A stretch of DNA of 64,000 nt from Linum tenue (taxonomy: Eukaryota > Streptophyta > Magnoliopsida > Malpighiales > Linaceae). Position 1 is the first letter of the stretch. The number at the start of each line of letters is the position of its first letter. Positions 21,851-33,955 of this stretch are shown piece after piece. The position numbers and the translations under genes are program-made. The stretch covers positions 27,073,608-27,137,607 of the forward strand of contig CAMGYJ010000010.1 in NCBI GenBank assembly GCA_946122785.1, in the 5' to 3' direction. The notes below the pieces were generated by a model. The model did not search any database and was not told where the DNA came from. It saw only the letters and a program-made list of their open reading frames with translations.

Positions 21851-22997
21851 TCACTCTTCAGCATTCTGAGTTTCAACATTGCTCTGTGTCTCCCCCTGAG
21901 TTCCAGCCCATTCTTTCATCACATTCTCTTCCTGAATTCCAGCTTCTTCTTCCATTAAATCCCTTTCTAGATCTTCAGCAAATAGTCTGATTTCCTTCTC
22001 AGAGATAGACTCAGGTGCCAGTTCTGCCTCTTCTTCTTCAAACGAGATGATGATGTTTTTACACACAGAGGAGGAGGATTCCACCAAGTTTCAAGGATTT
22101 GGACACGGATTTGGAGAAGGGTCTGGTTGGTTTGGTTTTCTTAGCTGCAGTATCTCCCCCTTTCGAAGGCTGAGGATCAATTCCGATGAACTTAAGAGCA
22201 GCAGTAAGGGCAGGGATGGAAATGGATGATTCGATAGTGGAGTAGCCATCGAGGGATATACCAAGGTTGGATATAAGCATAGTGATGAAGCCACCATAGG
22301 GAAGGCGCCCCCAAAGGTGAGCATCAGCACTTCGAACCAAGGAACCAAACAGCAGCTGGGAGTAATCGATTTTTCGACCAGTGAGGGCATTGGACAGAAT
22401 CCAGAGGTCAATCTTGGTGACAATGTGGTGTCCATGGTTTCGAGGTAAGAAAAGATGGGTGATGAAGTAGAGGAGAGTGTGTAGAGAGGGGTTCAGATCC
22501 GCTGAGGTGATAACTTCATGTGCCCCCACTGTACGCTGAGTGATTCTAGAGTACTCAATCACATGGTCAAAATCATAAAAAAGAAACTTGTCTTCATGAG
22601 CAAGAGGAAGAGGTCCTCTAGTGGGAAGGTTCAGAAGAGTTCCAATGGCTTCAGAGGTGAGGGAAATGAAGTATCCATTGACCAGAGTGGTGAGTTTTCT
22701 AGTGGTGATGCCCTGACAATCCAGGTTGGCATAAAATGTTCGAACTGGAAGGGGGCAAGCAGTAAGGGGAGGGTAGTGGAGGAGGAATTCCCATCCCAAA
22801 TTTCGAATAAAAGGAGTAATATCAATCCCCTGAGCCTTGAATTCAAACAGATCGAGTGAAATGGGATAAAAAAAGGAACGAGATGCATAAAACTCTTTGA
22901 AACGATGCAGATTGAAGTCCACAGGTTCATTGAAGGTTCTACCAACGTAGGTGACGATAGCACCAGGAATGTTGGAGGAAGTGAAAAGCTCAGTCAT
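21851..22997 (-). pseudogene. Extra ORF downstream of pol in element D (plant-transposon-protein type)
   Basis: 312 codons from 22997 to 22059, sense with pol and lying between RNase H and the 3' LTR. Blocks such as FKEFYASRSFFYP and VRTFYANL resemble the putative plant transposon protein domain (Transposase_32 type) often seen beside retroelements; this is from memory of the family. The end of the frame is Lys/Ser-rich. A second frame (22087-21851) continues with a strongly acidic tail, so a 1-bp shift near 22075 probably split one longer protein. No signal peptide or clear membrane segment is seen, so an envelope role is unsupported. Confidence 0.5.
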
Positions 22998-23230
22998 GAT
23001 GAATGAGCTTTAGTAATGACAAGAGAGTATGAATCGAAGTGGAGAGGGACACAGAATATATAGCAAGTCAGAATGCCAGGAGTTATGCAAGGAAGATTGG
23101 GAAGACAAGGATTATTGAGAAACGAAACAACACATGCATGAACAAGCAATCAATTAACAGTACAAGTAATTAAAACACACGAGAAGCTAGTAATAGTAAA
23201 TGCATAAGTAAAGGAAGAAAAGAACCTGGT

Positions 23231-23850
23231 TCATTGACTGTCTTGGATGGAGTGAAGGGAATGAAGACCAAGTTCATCACACAGTTTTAGGAATCGTTCT
23301 GACGAGAGTGCTTTGGTGAAGATGTCAGCAATTTGAAATTCATTTGAGATGAAATTTATTTCAATATGACCTGCCTGTATTAAGTCTCTAATGAAGTGGT
23401 GTTTTACTTCATTGTGTTTGGTTCTACTGTGATAAACAAGGTTTTTGACATACATATTGCACTTGTGTTATCACAGAAAATAGGTATTTGTTTCACATTA
23501 ACACCATAGTCATTTAGTTGGGATTTTAACCATATAATTTGAGTACAGCAACTCCCTGCAGCAACATATTCTGCCTCAGCAGTGGATAAGGCTACTGAGC
23601 CTTGTTTTTTACTTGACCAGGACACAAGAGATCTACCAAAAAACTGACAAGTACCACTGGTACTTTTTCTGTCAGTAATGATTCCAGCAAAATCTGAGTC
23701 AGAATATCCAACAAGATCACTTGACCCTTTTAAGTATCTGAAAATTCTTTTTACAGCTTTTAAGTGGCTTTCTTTTGATTGGTGTTGAAATCTGGCACAT
23801 AGGCAGACACTGAATTAGATGTCAGGTGTGCTAGCTGTAAGATAGAGTAA
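23231..23850 (-). pseudogene. RNase H region of element D
   Basis: Frames 23404-23625 and 23231-23455 with the sequence just upstream give the copia RNase H: YSDSDFAG with catalytic Asp, VSWSSKKQGSVALSTAEAEY with Glu, FCDNTSAICM, and near the end QIADIFTKAL. Frame changes near 23440 and 23815 break it. Confidence 0.8.
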
Positions 23851-24057
23851 GGAACCTATCATGCCTCTATACTTTTTCTCACATACTGGAAGTCCATTTA
23901 TGTCATAATCTAAGTGAGTATTGGAGGCTATGGGAGTTTTGATAGGTTTGACATTTAACAGATCAAATTTGGATAGCATGGATTGAAGACATTTAGTTTG
24001 ATGAATAAATATCCCTAGATCAGATTGATGGATTTGCAGACCAAGAAAGAAGTTAAG

Positions 24058-25239
24058 TTAACATATTAAGCTCATTTCAAACTTATTTTGCATAGCAGTG
24101 CAGATTTCCTCACACATACTTGAATTAGTGCTACCAAAGACAATATCATCCACATAAACTTGAACAATCAAGGAGTGTTCATTCTGTCTTTTAATAAAGA
24201 GTGTTTTATCAACACCCCCTTGACAAAAGCCTTGTGAGATTAAAAATGAAGTCAGTTTTTCAAACCAAGCTTTGGGAGCTTGCTTAAGTCCATACAGAGC
24301 TTTTGATAGTTTGAATACATGATCAGGGAATTTACTATCAGTAAATCCAGGAGGTTGTTCAACATATACATCCTCCTTGATTTCTCCATTTAAAAATGCA
24401 CTTTTAATGTCCATTTGAAACAGTTTTATGTTCATGTAACTAGCATAGGCACACAGAAGTCTAATTGATTCTAGGCGAGCAACAGGGGCAAAGGTATCAT
24501 CATAATCTATGCCCTCCTCCTGATTATATCCTTGGGCGACTAGACAAGCTTTATTTTTAATAATAAAGCCTAGTTCATCTGACTTGTTTCGAAAAATCCA
24601 CTTAGTTCCTATGACAGTGATGCCAACAGGTCGAGGGACTAGTTCCCATACTTTTAGTCTGATGAAATGTGAAAGTTCCTCTTGCATGGCAAGTAACCAC
24701 TCTTCATCTAGGATTGCTTCTTTAAAGTTTTTAGGTTCAAATAGAGAAACAAAAGCATACTGACCTGGGATGTACTTACCTCTGGTGTGAATGGGATCAG
24801 ATAGGTTACCTATGATCTGTGAAGGAGGATGCCTCTTCCTGATGTGGCCAGTGGCCTTTTGATTCTCACTGAGAGTTCCATCTTGCGAAGCTGAGTCAGC
24901 TACTGAAGATGCTTCTGAATGGTCTAGGTTCACAGTATTAGCATTCTTACTGTTTTCTGTACTATCTGTCTCACAGGAAGATCTTAGAGGCAGGAAATCA
25001 TAGTTATTAATGTCAGAAGACAAAGGAAGGGAATGATGAGATGAGTCAAACCGAATGTGCACTGATTCTTCAACCTTTCTAGATCTTTTGTTAAAAACTC
25101 TATAAGCTTGCCCTTTAGATGAATATCCTAGGAAAATGCCAACATCAGACCTAGCATCAAATTTTCCAAGAGAGTCTTTTGTGTTTAGTATAAAGCATTT
25201 TGAACCAAATGGGTGTAGGTAAGAAAGCTTAGGAGTCTT
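24058..25239 (-). pseudogene. Reverse transcriptase region of element D
   Basis: The open frame 24058-25062 carries the copia RT: WIFRNKSDELG, CLVAQGYNQEEGIDY, FAPVARLESIRLL, LFQMDIKSAFLNG with the first catalytic Asp, YGLKQAPKAWF, and VQVYVDDIVFGS with the catalytic YVDD. It is in the same frame as the integrase ORF to its right, separated only by a TGA at 25240-25242. The downstream part shifts out of frame at about 24058. Confidence 0.85.
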
Positions 25240-26300
25240 TCATTTTAGGATCTCATAAGGTGTTCTGTTAACAGATTTACTAATGGTAGTTCGATTTATG
25301 ACATAGCAGGCAGTGTTAAGTGCCTCTCCCCAAAGATACTTGGGACAATCAAATTCTAACAGCATGGTTCTAGCTGTTTCAATAAGAGACCTATTTTTCC
25401 TTTCCACAACACCATTTTGTTGAGGAGTTCTAGGAGCATATAGAGTGTGGAGAATCCCTAACTCATCACAGAAATTGCTAAAATCATAATTGATGAATTC
25501 ACCACCATTATCATTTCTAATTGATTTAACATGACTTCTATATTGATTTTGTATAAGTATAATGAATGACTTAAATTTTAAGAAGGCTTCATCCTTTGAT
25601 GATAGAAAGTGCACCCAAGTGAACCTGGAGAAGTCATCAACAATAACTAGAACATATGATTTTCCACCAAGACTTTGAATATTAGTGGGACCAAAAAGAT
25701 CCATGTGTAACAGTTCAAATGTTGATTTAGTTGTAACATTTTGTTTACTTTTGAATGATTTCTTGTGATGCTTTCCTAGAATGCAGGCTTCACATGTGAA
25801 ATTATCAGAGGGCTTGATGAGAGGCAGACCTCTGACCAAATTTAATTTAGATAGTTTAGCCAGGCGTGACATACTCATATAACCTAATTTTCTATGCCGG
25901 CTAACAGCAGAATCAGATATGGAACTAAGGCAAATGTTTTCATAGAGATCCAGGGTGGATAGGTCAACAGTATAAACATTATTGATCTTCTTTCCCTTAA
26001 AGATCAATGTATTATCAGAGATTCGTTCTATAATGCAACTGAATGGATCAAATATCACACGATAAGTTGATCCACAAATCTGACTAATTGAGAGAAGATT
26101 GTGTTTTAATCCATCTACATAAAGAACATCTTCAAATATAAAAGAAGAATTACTACTAATAGTACCCTTACCAACAACAGAAGCACAGTTATTATTACCA
26201 TAGAAAACTTTACCTCCCTTTTTAGGATTAAGAAATGTAAACAGGACTTTATTACCAGTCATGTGATGGGAGCATCCAGAGTCTAAGTACCAGGTATTTG
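25240..26300 (-). pseudogene. Protease and integrase region of element D
   Basis: At 26262-26300 the protease active site reads WYLDSGCSHHMTGNK (D-S-G). The 340-codon frame then passes to integrase: the HHCC site (HRKLGYMS ... CEACILGKHHKKSF), catalytic D in LLHMDLFGPT, D in IRNDNGGEF, and E in TPQQNGVVERKNRS. It ends in a TGA at 25240-25242, probably a Trp codon changed by G-to-A, after which the same frame continues into RT. Confidence 0.85.
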
Positions 26301-26379
26301 CTCCTTTATTGATCTGAAATGAAAAACAACTTAGTTAGAAGATTTAAAAACCCAAACAAGTTTGGCTTTGTTTTTCCTG

Positions 26380-27990
26380 AAATAACAATTTTCATTTCCA
26401 TGACCAGATTTGCTGCAGAAGGTGCAGTAAGGCTAGTATCTCCAATAATCAACATGGTGTCTCAAGTTCAGAGTACTATAGTACTGTCCAAAACCATTAG
26501 TTTTGTGATTAAGATTGAGTATTCTGGCATTCTTGTTGATAATCTTATGACAGTTGTCAATTTTTCTTCTTAAATTTAAGTTTTCTGCAGTGAGATTGCC
26601 AACTTGAGTGTCCTGAGTGTTTATGGCAGCTTGATGAACTTTGACAAGTTCTTTCAGAGTGCTGTTTTCCTTTTCATGTAATTGAGTTACAGTTAAACAG
26701 AATTTGCTTTTTAGTAAATTACATTCATTCTGGAGATTAGACAGAGCATGAAGAAATAAGTCATCATCATGAGAATCAAACAATACATCCGAAGAGGATT
26801 CAGTCCATACCTTATCTTCAGGAAGATCATCTTCCAAGCTTGAGTTCAAGCCCATGTAAGCCACGACATCAGATTCCTCTTCAGAGCTGTACTCACTCCA
26901 GGAAGCAGACATTGCTTTTTCTTTCTTTTTGTTAAGAGGAAAATTAGATGGTGGAGTCAGATTTATCATTAGGATTCTTGTTGTCTTTAGGACTGGATTA
27001 TGATCTGTTGGATCCAAATGAATTTTTGTCATTTGATCCACCAGAGTAGGGTCCTGAAGATCTAGGGAAGTGGTTGATCATATTTCGAGAAGATCTGGGA
27101 GAGTAGTTATGGTTGTAGCTTCCCCTTTTTGAGTTCTGGTCATGTTTATACTTCATCATTCTTTGGAGTTTTTTTCTGGTTAAAGCCAACTCATTTTCAA
27201 ACTTCTCATCTAGTCTCTCTTCTCCATCTGTACTTACAGTTTTAAAGGCAATAGATTTGTTCTTCTTGTCTTGAAGAGAGTTCATTTATTTTAGAATTTC
27301 CTCATGACTAAGAAGAGATCCAATTAGGTTCTCAAGAGACAACACATTGAGATCCTTAACTTCCTCAATGACAGTTCTTTTAGCCATCCATTCAAGAGGA
27401 AGGGATCTAAGCACCTTTCTAACAAGCTCCTTGCTTGTAAAGTCTTTACCTAATCCTTTAAGTCGATTAACTAAGGTGGAGAATCTTTTATCCATTTCTG
27501 AAATGGATTCACCAGGCAGCATATCATAAGTTTCATATTCTTTTAGCAACATGTCTATTCTGGTTTCCTTAACTTCTGATGTTCCTTCATGTGTTGTTTC
27601 AAGTATTGACCAAATTTCTTTAGCAGTTTCACATTTGTTTACTCTTTCTCCTTCATCTTCAGAAATAGCAGACAGTACCTTCATCAAAAAACGAAATAGC
27701 AGACACTAATATGTGCATAGCCCTAGAGTCTAGTTGATCATTTTTCTTTTGCTCATCTGACCAATCCTCCTCATCGTCTTCTTTCATGTCAATTGGTCCA
27801 TTTCGGACAATTGCCCATAGTTCACAGTCAATTCCTCGGAGGAAAAGGCTTTTTTTTCATACTGAGTAATTAGTACCAGAAAACTAGGGAGGATTTGAAC
27901 TAATGGGGAATGAATTCGATGACATAGCAAGACAGAGGATCTCCTTCTCGGCAACACAAGGTTCTTTCGAAAAGGAGGCTCTGATATGAA
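26380..27990 (-). pseudogene. gag of element D
   Basis: Frames 27286-27687, 26998-27285 and 26433-27041 give a UBN2-type gag with the block KEIWSILETTHEGTSEVKET. A CCHC zinc knuckle at about 26385-26430 reads CTFCSKSGHGNENC. A TAA at 27286-27288 interrupts one frame directly before MNSLQDKK, and a frameshift lies near 27030. Confidence 0.8.
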
Positions 27991-27991
27991 T
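27972..27991 (-). other. Primer binding site of element D (initiator tRNA-Met type)
   Basis: Minus strand reads TATCAGAGCC just inside the 5' LTR, matching most of the usual TGGTATCAGAGC site. The first bases are changed (TTCATATC). Confidence 0.65.
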
Positions 27992-28608
27992 TGTTAAAAC
28001 GCTATGTGGCCAATTCCATTTCCACAACTAACAGTAATTAAAGGATTGAGACAGAGATTGTATGGAATCAAGAGAAAGTACTTTGATTAAGCAGGGAAGA
28101 GAATTCGATAACACTATAGACTCAAATTCTGGGTTCTAGGAACGAAAACAAAAACAAAACAAGACACGAATTCAAGGGAAAGGAAGCAGTAGCAGAAGCT
28201 ACGCCCAGATAAGCTTGAGTTCCTGGCTGCAAGTCCCAACTCAAGCTATCCAGACACAAACACCGAACCCAATCCAGAGACTCCCAAAGAACCAACCTGT
28301 TCTTACTAAGTCGAGGAAACTGTCACTCTTTCTATTGACAGAAGCGCTCTTTATATAGGCAAAGCAGCTTCATTCCTCTGTCTCTTTCTTCTTCAATGTT
28401 CTTTACCGTTAGACATCAAGGAAGAGAGCTGATGCACGATTGTCCAGTAGAGCTCCTGCATTTGACTATTTCGGTTTTGATGATGGTGAATGGAGGCGAA
28501 GACGTTAGGGATCTTGACGAGATCAGATGAAACGCTGCACTTCTGGTGGGCCTTTGTGACAGAGTGGGCTTCTTGGTTCAGCGGGTCAGGATGAGGCAAG
28601 GCCCAACA
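27992..28608 (-). repeat. 5' LTR of element D
   Basis: 617 bp, TGTTGGGCC...TTTTAACA on the minus strand. A TATATAAA box lies at 28350-28357 (complement), with the same motif in the left LTR near 21291-21298. The outer edge is followed by the TAGAG duplication. Confidence 0.85.
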
Positions 28609-28613
28609 TAGAG

Positions 28614-29400
28614 TTCGCGAATTTTTAGCGGATTGTTCATAATTCGTGCTTTTAGTGATCTAGAGCGGGAACACAGGCTATAACCCAACGAATTGGGTGA
28701 CCTAAGTTATGGGTTCCTCGGGTTGCAACGCCACAAACCCGTATCCAACCTATGCATTATTGGGTTCACGTTTTAAGAACCAAACCCACCCACTTTCTTC
28801 ATAAAACCGTGAAGTTCGGGTTGGGTTGGATTGGATGGCACGGGTGGGTCGATTTGCGGGTGTATTTGTACTAGGCGTGGGCAATCGGTTCGATAAACTC
28901 GAACCAAACCGATATAATGTTATTCGGTTCGAAATTCGGAAGGGAAATATGGATATTTCAGAAAACAAGGTTCTTTCAACCGAACCGAATTTGCCACAAA
29001 ACTACGATAAAACGCGGTAAATTGTCATAAATGAAAGAAAATAAACTAGATTTGGGTTCCAATCTTCTTCATAGCATTAAATGATGAGACATTAAATATT
29101 TATAGGCATAGAATCCTCTCCTTCCTTATGGTTTAAGTCCACTCTTCCCTATTCCTACCCATAATATGTAACCTTCTCTTACAAGGACACCACACCCAAA
29201 TCGGAAAATCCTAAACAAATACCAAAAGACATACCAATCCTACTAAGACTAGGAAAGAATAATAATAATATTTCTAGGCGCCAACGGAATCCTCTATTTA
29301 ACCCTCAAGCTGTTAACCTTCAATCGGTAGAAAGCAAGGCGGAGTAGACGCAGACGAATTTACCCTCGTTGCTGATTATTTGATGAGTTAGGGTAAACAA
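28614..29400. other. Intergenic DNA without recognised gene
   Basis: Holds GGGTT/AACCC-rich and CGGTTCG-rich low-complexity stretches (28690-28990) like the interiors of the TAGGGGTGGCA MITEs. A GGCGTGGGCAATCGGTTCG end-like sequence starts near 28876. I found no matching opposite end or target duplication. Confidence 0.45.
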
Positions 29401-29408
29401 ACCCAACA

Positions 29409-30125
29409 ATGTCCATCGTATTGGGAGTAGCATCGCCGGGGAGAGAGAAGCAGCGACAGCGGTGGTGGGATAGTGGAATCGTTGCTGCCTGCCACGACAG
29501 CGTGAATATCGTTCTGGTGGGTCGCGACGAAAAGGCCGCCAATGACACCGACACCAGCCAGGCGTTCCGCACCGCCACCGTTACCGTCACCGCTAGCAGC
29601 GACTTCCGTGGACAATTCTCCGAAGGTATGGGTTTTGCAGTTGTGGAATCAACACTATATACATTTGGTGGTCTCGAGCTTAATGTCTCCCCTGACCGTG
29701 ACTCCAATTTTGATCAGAAGACTGGCAAGTCCTACTGGAAATATCCAAGGGATGTCTACGTGTGCGATCTGGGAGCGGATCCTGAAATCCAAACACAACC
29801 CTTTCAATCCAGAAAAAGGGAAGATGCGATGGAGGGACCCAAGGTCAGTCCGATTCACGTTCCTTACGAGAAGGATAAGATTTTCATCTTGTCGAGTAGT
29901 TATATCCCCCTATTGATCGGAGCTACGGAGCCCCAACGCCCTGCGCCTTGCGAGGTCTTGAACCTCGAGGATCTCACCATAAAAACCCTCAGCCCGCCAT
30001 CCTTGATGTGGGATACCGGTGTTACCGGCCCCAACTATCCTTATTGCTTTCCTATTTACATCGGGCATGTAGTTGTGGGGAGTGAATTGATTGTTTATGT
30101 GAAGACTTGGGAGAACTTTGTGTGA
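29409..30125 (+). CDS. Kelch-like protein, possibly truncated
   Basis: 238 codons, single exon. The block GMGFAVVESTLYTFGGLE looks like one blade of a kelch beta-propeller; later PRDVYVCDLG and YIGHVVVGSELIVYV fit propeller strands. In plants such proteins are often F-box/kelch or uncharacterised kelch proteins. No F-box is visible at the N-terminus. After the TGA at 30123-30125 the same frame stays open with ordinary-looking protein (GFQKCSTLREEGLQ...) to about 30258. The stop may therefore be a nonsense mutation, and at about 280 residues the product would still be short for a full propeller. I treat it as a probable decaying host gene. Confidence 0.5.
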   Translation: MSIVLGVASPGREKQRQRWWDSGIVAACHDSVNIVLVGRDEKAANDTDTSQAFRTATVTVTASSDFRGQFSEGMGFAVVESTLYTFGGLELNVSPDRDSNFDQKTGKSYWKYPRDVYVCDLGADPEIQTQPFQSRKREDAMEGPKVSPIHVPYEKDKIFILSSSYIPLLIGATEPQRPAPCEVLNLEDLTIKTLSPPSLMWDTGVTGPNYPYCFPIYIGHVVVGSELIVYVKTWENFV

Positions 30126-30258
30126 GGGTTTCAGAAATGCAGTACCCTTAGAGAAGAAGGGCTGCAGGAGGTTGTATATATACCTCTGTTTAAAACGAAT
30201 AACAGTGTTTTGCCACATGTCAGTGAGACATTGGCTATTACAAAACAGTCTTACTGTT

Positions 30259-32290
30259 AATTTCCCATTTCGCATTATTAGGGGTCTTTTGCTTTCTAGT
30301 GTCGTCTCAATGCCTAATTAATGTCATACTAGCAAAGATTCGCTCACTTTGCATAAAGCGAAAAATAATATCAGTTGATATAATGTTAAGGCAATTCGAA
30401 CAATGGCGAATCATTTTACCTTTAGCGGCAGCCACGTAGTGAAGACAACATAAAAAAATATGAATACTAATTTCAAAAGTGGATAGCAAACTGAAGGAGC
30501 AGTTTGTTGGATGAGATGGCACTTAAAGCAATATCAAATAATAAAGGAGATTGGATAGTTTGTCAGTGCCAGGATGATTGGTAAAAATAAAGCAATCTGA
30601 GGAAGGGAACATATGCTATTAGGAGATACATATAATCTATCTTTCCAGTTTTGTTAGCCATGGATACGCTCGGAGGCGAAATGGAGATTGTGGTTTGGTG
30701 CTTCAATTGGTTCCGCTCTGGCAATCTTCCGCAAAGTGTACTGAAACGCCACTGAAACTTGGTTTTTCTTCAATTGAGTCGGCAGCCGTGGATCTCTAAT
30801 CACAATCCCCTGTAGCGAACTGTGAGTGTAATTAATAAAGATCTTGCTAATTATTTCAATTCCTCTTGCCCTTATTCACTCTACATTCGCACCATTGAGC
30901 GGCTAGCGGAATCAGATGAGTCTTGTGTATAGATTTTGATTTATAAACCGAAACTTATAAAAGAGTCCTCACATAATCTAAAGCATCTCATTCTCTATAC
31001 TGAAATTATAATCATGCACAACATAGTAAGACAATGAAAATCAGGGCTCTATAGATGACAAAGAAGGTCAAATGACCAAAACGCATAGACATCAATGGAA
31101 GGAACAACTTACACTTGATGTTATTAACCCTGAATTGCAATTTCATGAATCTGGGATTAATTCCAGAAGCAATTTAAAGCTGAGGGAAAAGCGGCGGTAC
31201 AATAAGCATCGTAGATGTTATCCAAATAAACATTTTCTGCCCTGGAAACTTGAAGGGCATGAAAAATAGTAAAGAATCAAAGGCAACCGAACACCAATAT
31301 GTGTCTCAAACAAAGAAGGTCTTGCTTTGGCGCATTAAGAATTGTATCTTGAATTAGCAACAGATAGAGATGAGCTCTAAAATTCAGAACTGAACCTGGT
31401 CACTATCCATAGTGAAAGAAAGAGGACACTCTAAAGAATCATAAGTGGCATCCAACTCCAAAGGAAAAAGTCTATAAATAATATTGAAGCTCACTGTTTT
31501 TTCACAATGGAAAGTGTGGCCATCAACCAATTTCAGCTAGCAAATTACAAAGATATACGTCATCGTCATCAACCCGACTGAATCTGTAACAGAGATATTG
31601 AACAGAACAAAGGGCAATGTAATCAGAAGGAAACAATAAATTGCTAGAAAGGACAAAACAGAGAAATAGAAAAGGTGACCACGAAATCACAGATTCCATA
31701 CTGCAAAATTAGGCCATGAAATAAGAAAAGACAAAGAACTCAATCCAAGCAGTGCTACAAATGAGCAAAAGAACCAAGTAGTAAAAAAGACATTGCAAGA
31801 TTGGTCTTTTAAGGCTTATAAATCAAAGAAGAGAATGTTTGATTAGCATGGATCAGCTATTGCATTTCATTGAACCTTCAGGCAATATGCTAATGTGTAT
31901 TGGAACGGGAATCACACCTCTGAAAACATTTAACCACATTGCAAACATGTCAACTAAACACTTAATCACCTAAACCACACTATAATAAAATTCTATCAAA
32001 TCACAAAGGAAAGACCCACTAATTCCTATTTAATATTCCTGGCAGAGGTTGCTAAAGCATGCTAAAATATGCTGATAGTTGAAATACATGAACTGAGGCA
32101 TCATCCTATAAAAAGTAACTGGCATCGATAATTTTGGCTATCAAATTACACTAATTAGAGGGCATATAAATCCTCTAAGTACATGCATAATCACAATTTA
32201 AACTGCAATAGCATCCTTTGAAAAATCTACAACCAGCTGACAGCAAACTCACTGCACAATAGACAAACTCCTAACCACAGCAATTATTGG
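30259..32290. other. 2 kb intergenic DNA without recognised gene
   Basis: AT-rich with only short, unconvincing frames on both strands. No repeat ends or RNA gene recognised. Confidence 0.5.
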
Positions 32291-32849
32291 AGATCTTTTT
32301 TTTTATAAAGGTGAAATTCATTAATTAAGAAAAGAGTTTAGAGTTAACAAAAACCAGGGAAAAGACAGGAAAAAAAGGAACCAACAGTTGAAAGCGAAGC
32401 ACAAGACAAAGCTTCAGAAAACCCAAACAAGCCAAAACACTTCAGCAAAGCAAGCACCATGGTGGCAGCTGAAGAAGCATGAGAAAGTAAGTGCAAGGGA
32501 ACGCCAGAGCAGCACCGAGGACAAGAGATGCTGCACAGTGGGAACAAGAAGAAGAAGAACGGCTACAAGATACTTCTGGGAAGGAGAGCCCTTCTGAGAT
32601 TATGAATCCAATCCTCCCCGCACGACTTATCGATTTTACCAGCAGCCACCAACCATGAAGCTATCAGACTTCCAATCTTGAAGGAGACAACCGACGGAGT
32701 CGAAAACTTCTCTTCAAAGATCCTATTATTCCGCTCAATCCAAACACACCAAAGTAGAGCATGCAGAAGTGATCTCGTGCACCAGTCTTTCAGGTTCTGG
32801 GGATCAAGACGGGGCCAGCTCTTGATCAGGTCAGAGATATCCCTACGGA

Positions 32850-33955
32850 TTATCCTGTGATCGAAGTAGACGAAGTGACTAATGGTGCTCCAGACTTCCT
32901 CAGTGAACCTGCAATGAAGGAAAAGATGGTCGGCTCCTCTTCACTTGCAATGCACAGATAGCACCTATTCGGCAAGCTCCATCCCTTTCGTTTTAGTGCA
33001 TCCTGAGTGAGAATTCTACGATGAAATGTCAACCAAACAAACATACAAATCTTCAAGGGGATGTGGTTCTGCCAAAAGGTCTTAACGGGGAAGTCATCAA
33101 TCTGGCCAACCGTCAAAAGACAAGCAACAGCCTCCTTAGAGAGCTGCTGGTACAATGAACGAACAGTGAAGGAGTGTGACGAGGTAGGCAGCCAACTAAT
33201 CATGTCCTGGTCAGAGGAAAGCAAAGGTAAGTTGTTATTGATAAAAGAAAACAGACTCTCCCTTTCCCTCTCAGCTCCCCCCCCCCTAAGCTGGTATTTA
33301 AATTCAATATCCCAAGAAAAACTCTCATTAACTCTCAAAAGGATATCAGATAATCTTGCTCGGGGAAGAACAGCAGCCGCCGCTCCTCTAAGAAAGGCTT
33401 CAACAAGAGTAGTTCGATGAATCCACCGGTCATTCCAGAAAGAGATGTTGTCGCCTGAGCCATGTTTAACAATTGCAAACTTCCAGAACTCATCTTTCAA
33501 TTTGAACACCTGCGACCACAGACTACAACCCACCGGAGAGAGGGGTTTACCCGGCATCCACTTCGATTCATTATTTGGATATTTAAAACTCATCAATCTT
33601 TTCCACCAGCTGTCCTCCGAAGCAAACTTCTACCACCATTTTGCAAGCAAAGCACTATTATGCCTTCTGAAATCCGGGATACCAAGTCCACCAAGCGATT
33701 TAGGTCATTTACATCGTTCCCAAGACACCAAATGAAACTTCTTTTGATCGTTAACTCTTGACCAAAGGAAAGAACTCTGTAATCTCTCAATGGCCTGAAC
33801 AGGGAGCACATATAAGTCGGTTGGCTGGCCATAACCGATTTAATAAGCACTAACCTGCCACCAAAAGATAAGAATTTTCCTTTCCAACCCTCGAGTCTAG
33901 CCTGCATCCGAGAGATCAAAGGATTCCAAATGCTGCCAGTAGGGGTGGCAGTCAT
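32850..33955 (-). pseudogene. LINE ORF2 C-terminal part
   Basis: Frame 33593-33955 reads the end of RT (WNPLISRMQARLEGWKGKFL and RLVLIKSVMASQP). Frame 32850-33596 reads the downstream region found in plant non-LTR elements, with SFTVRSLYQQL, FWQNHIPLKICMFVWL and the Cys-rich RCYLCIASEEE (zinc-binding region of reverse transcriptases). Frames meet near 33595 with a shift. Confidence 0.75.

Larger units (their letters stand above)
20931..28608 (-). mobile_element. Element D: complete Ty1/copia retrotransposon with extra 3' ORF
   Basis: LTRs at 20931-21551 and 27992-28608, both TG...CA on the minus strand. Target duplication TAGAG is perfect (20926-20930 and 28609-28613). The minus-strand order is gag, zinc knuckle, protease, integrase, RT, RNase H, which is the copia order. 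An additional ORF (22059-22997) follows before the 3' LTR, in the position of env-like ORFs of Sirevirus-type elements. The gag sequence (THEGTSEVKETRIDML, then NLIGSLLSHE) also fits that group. Several frameshifts and stops make it inactive. Confidence 0.9.
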
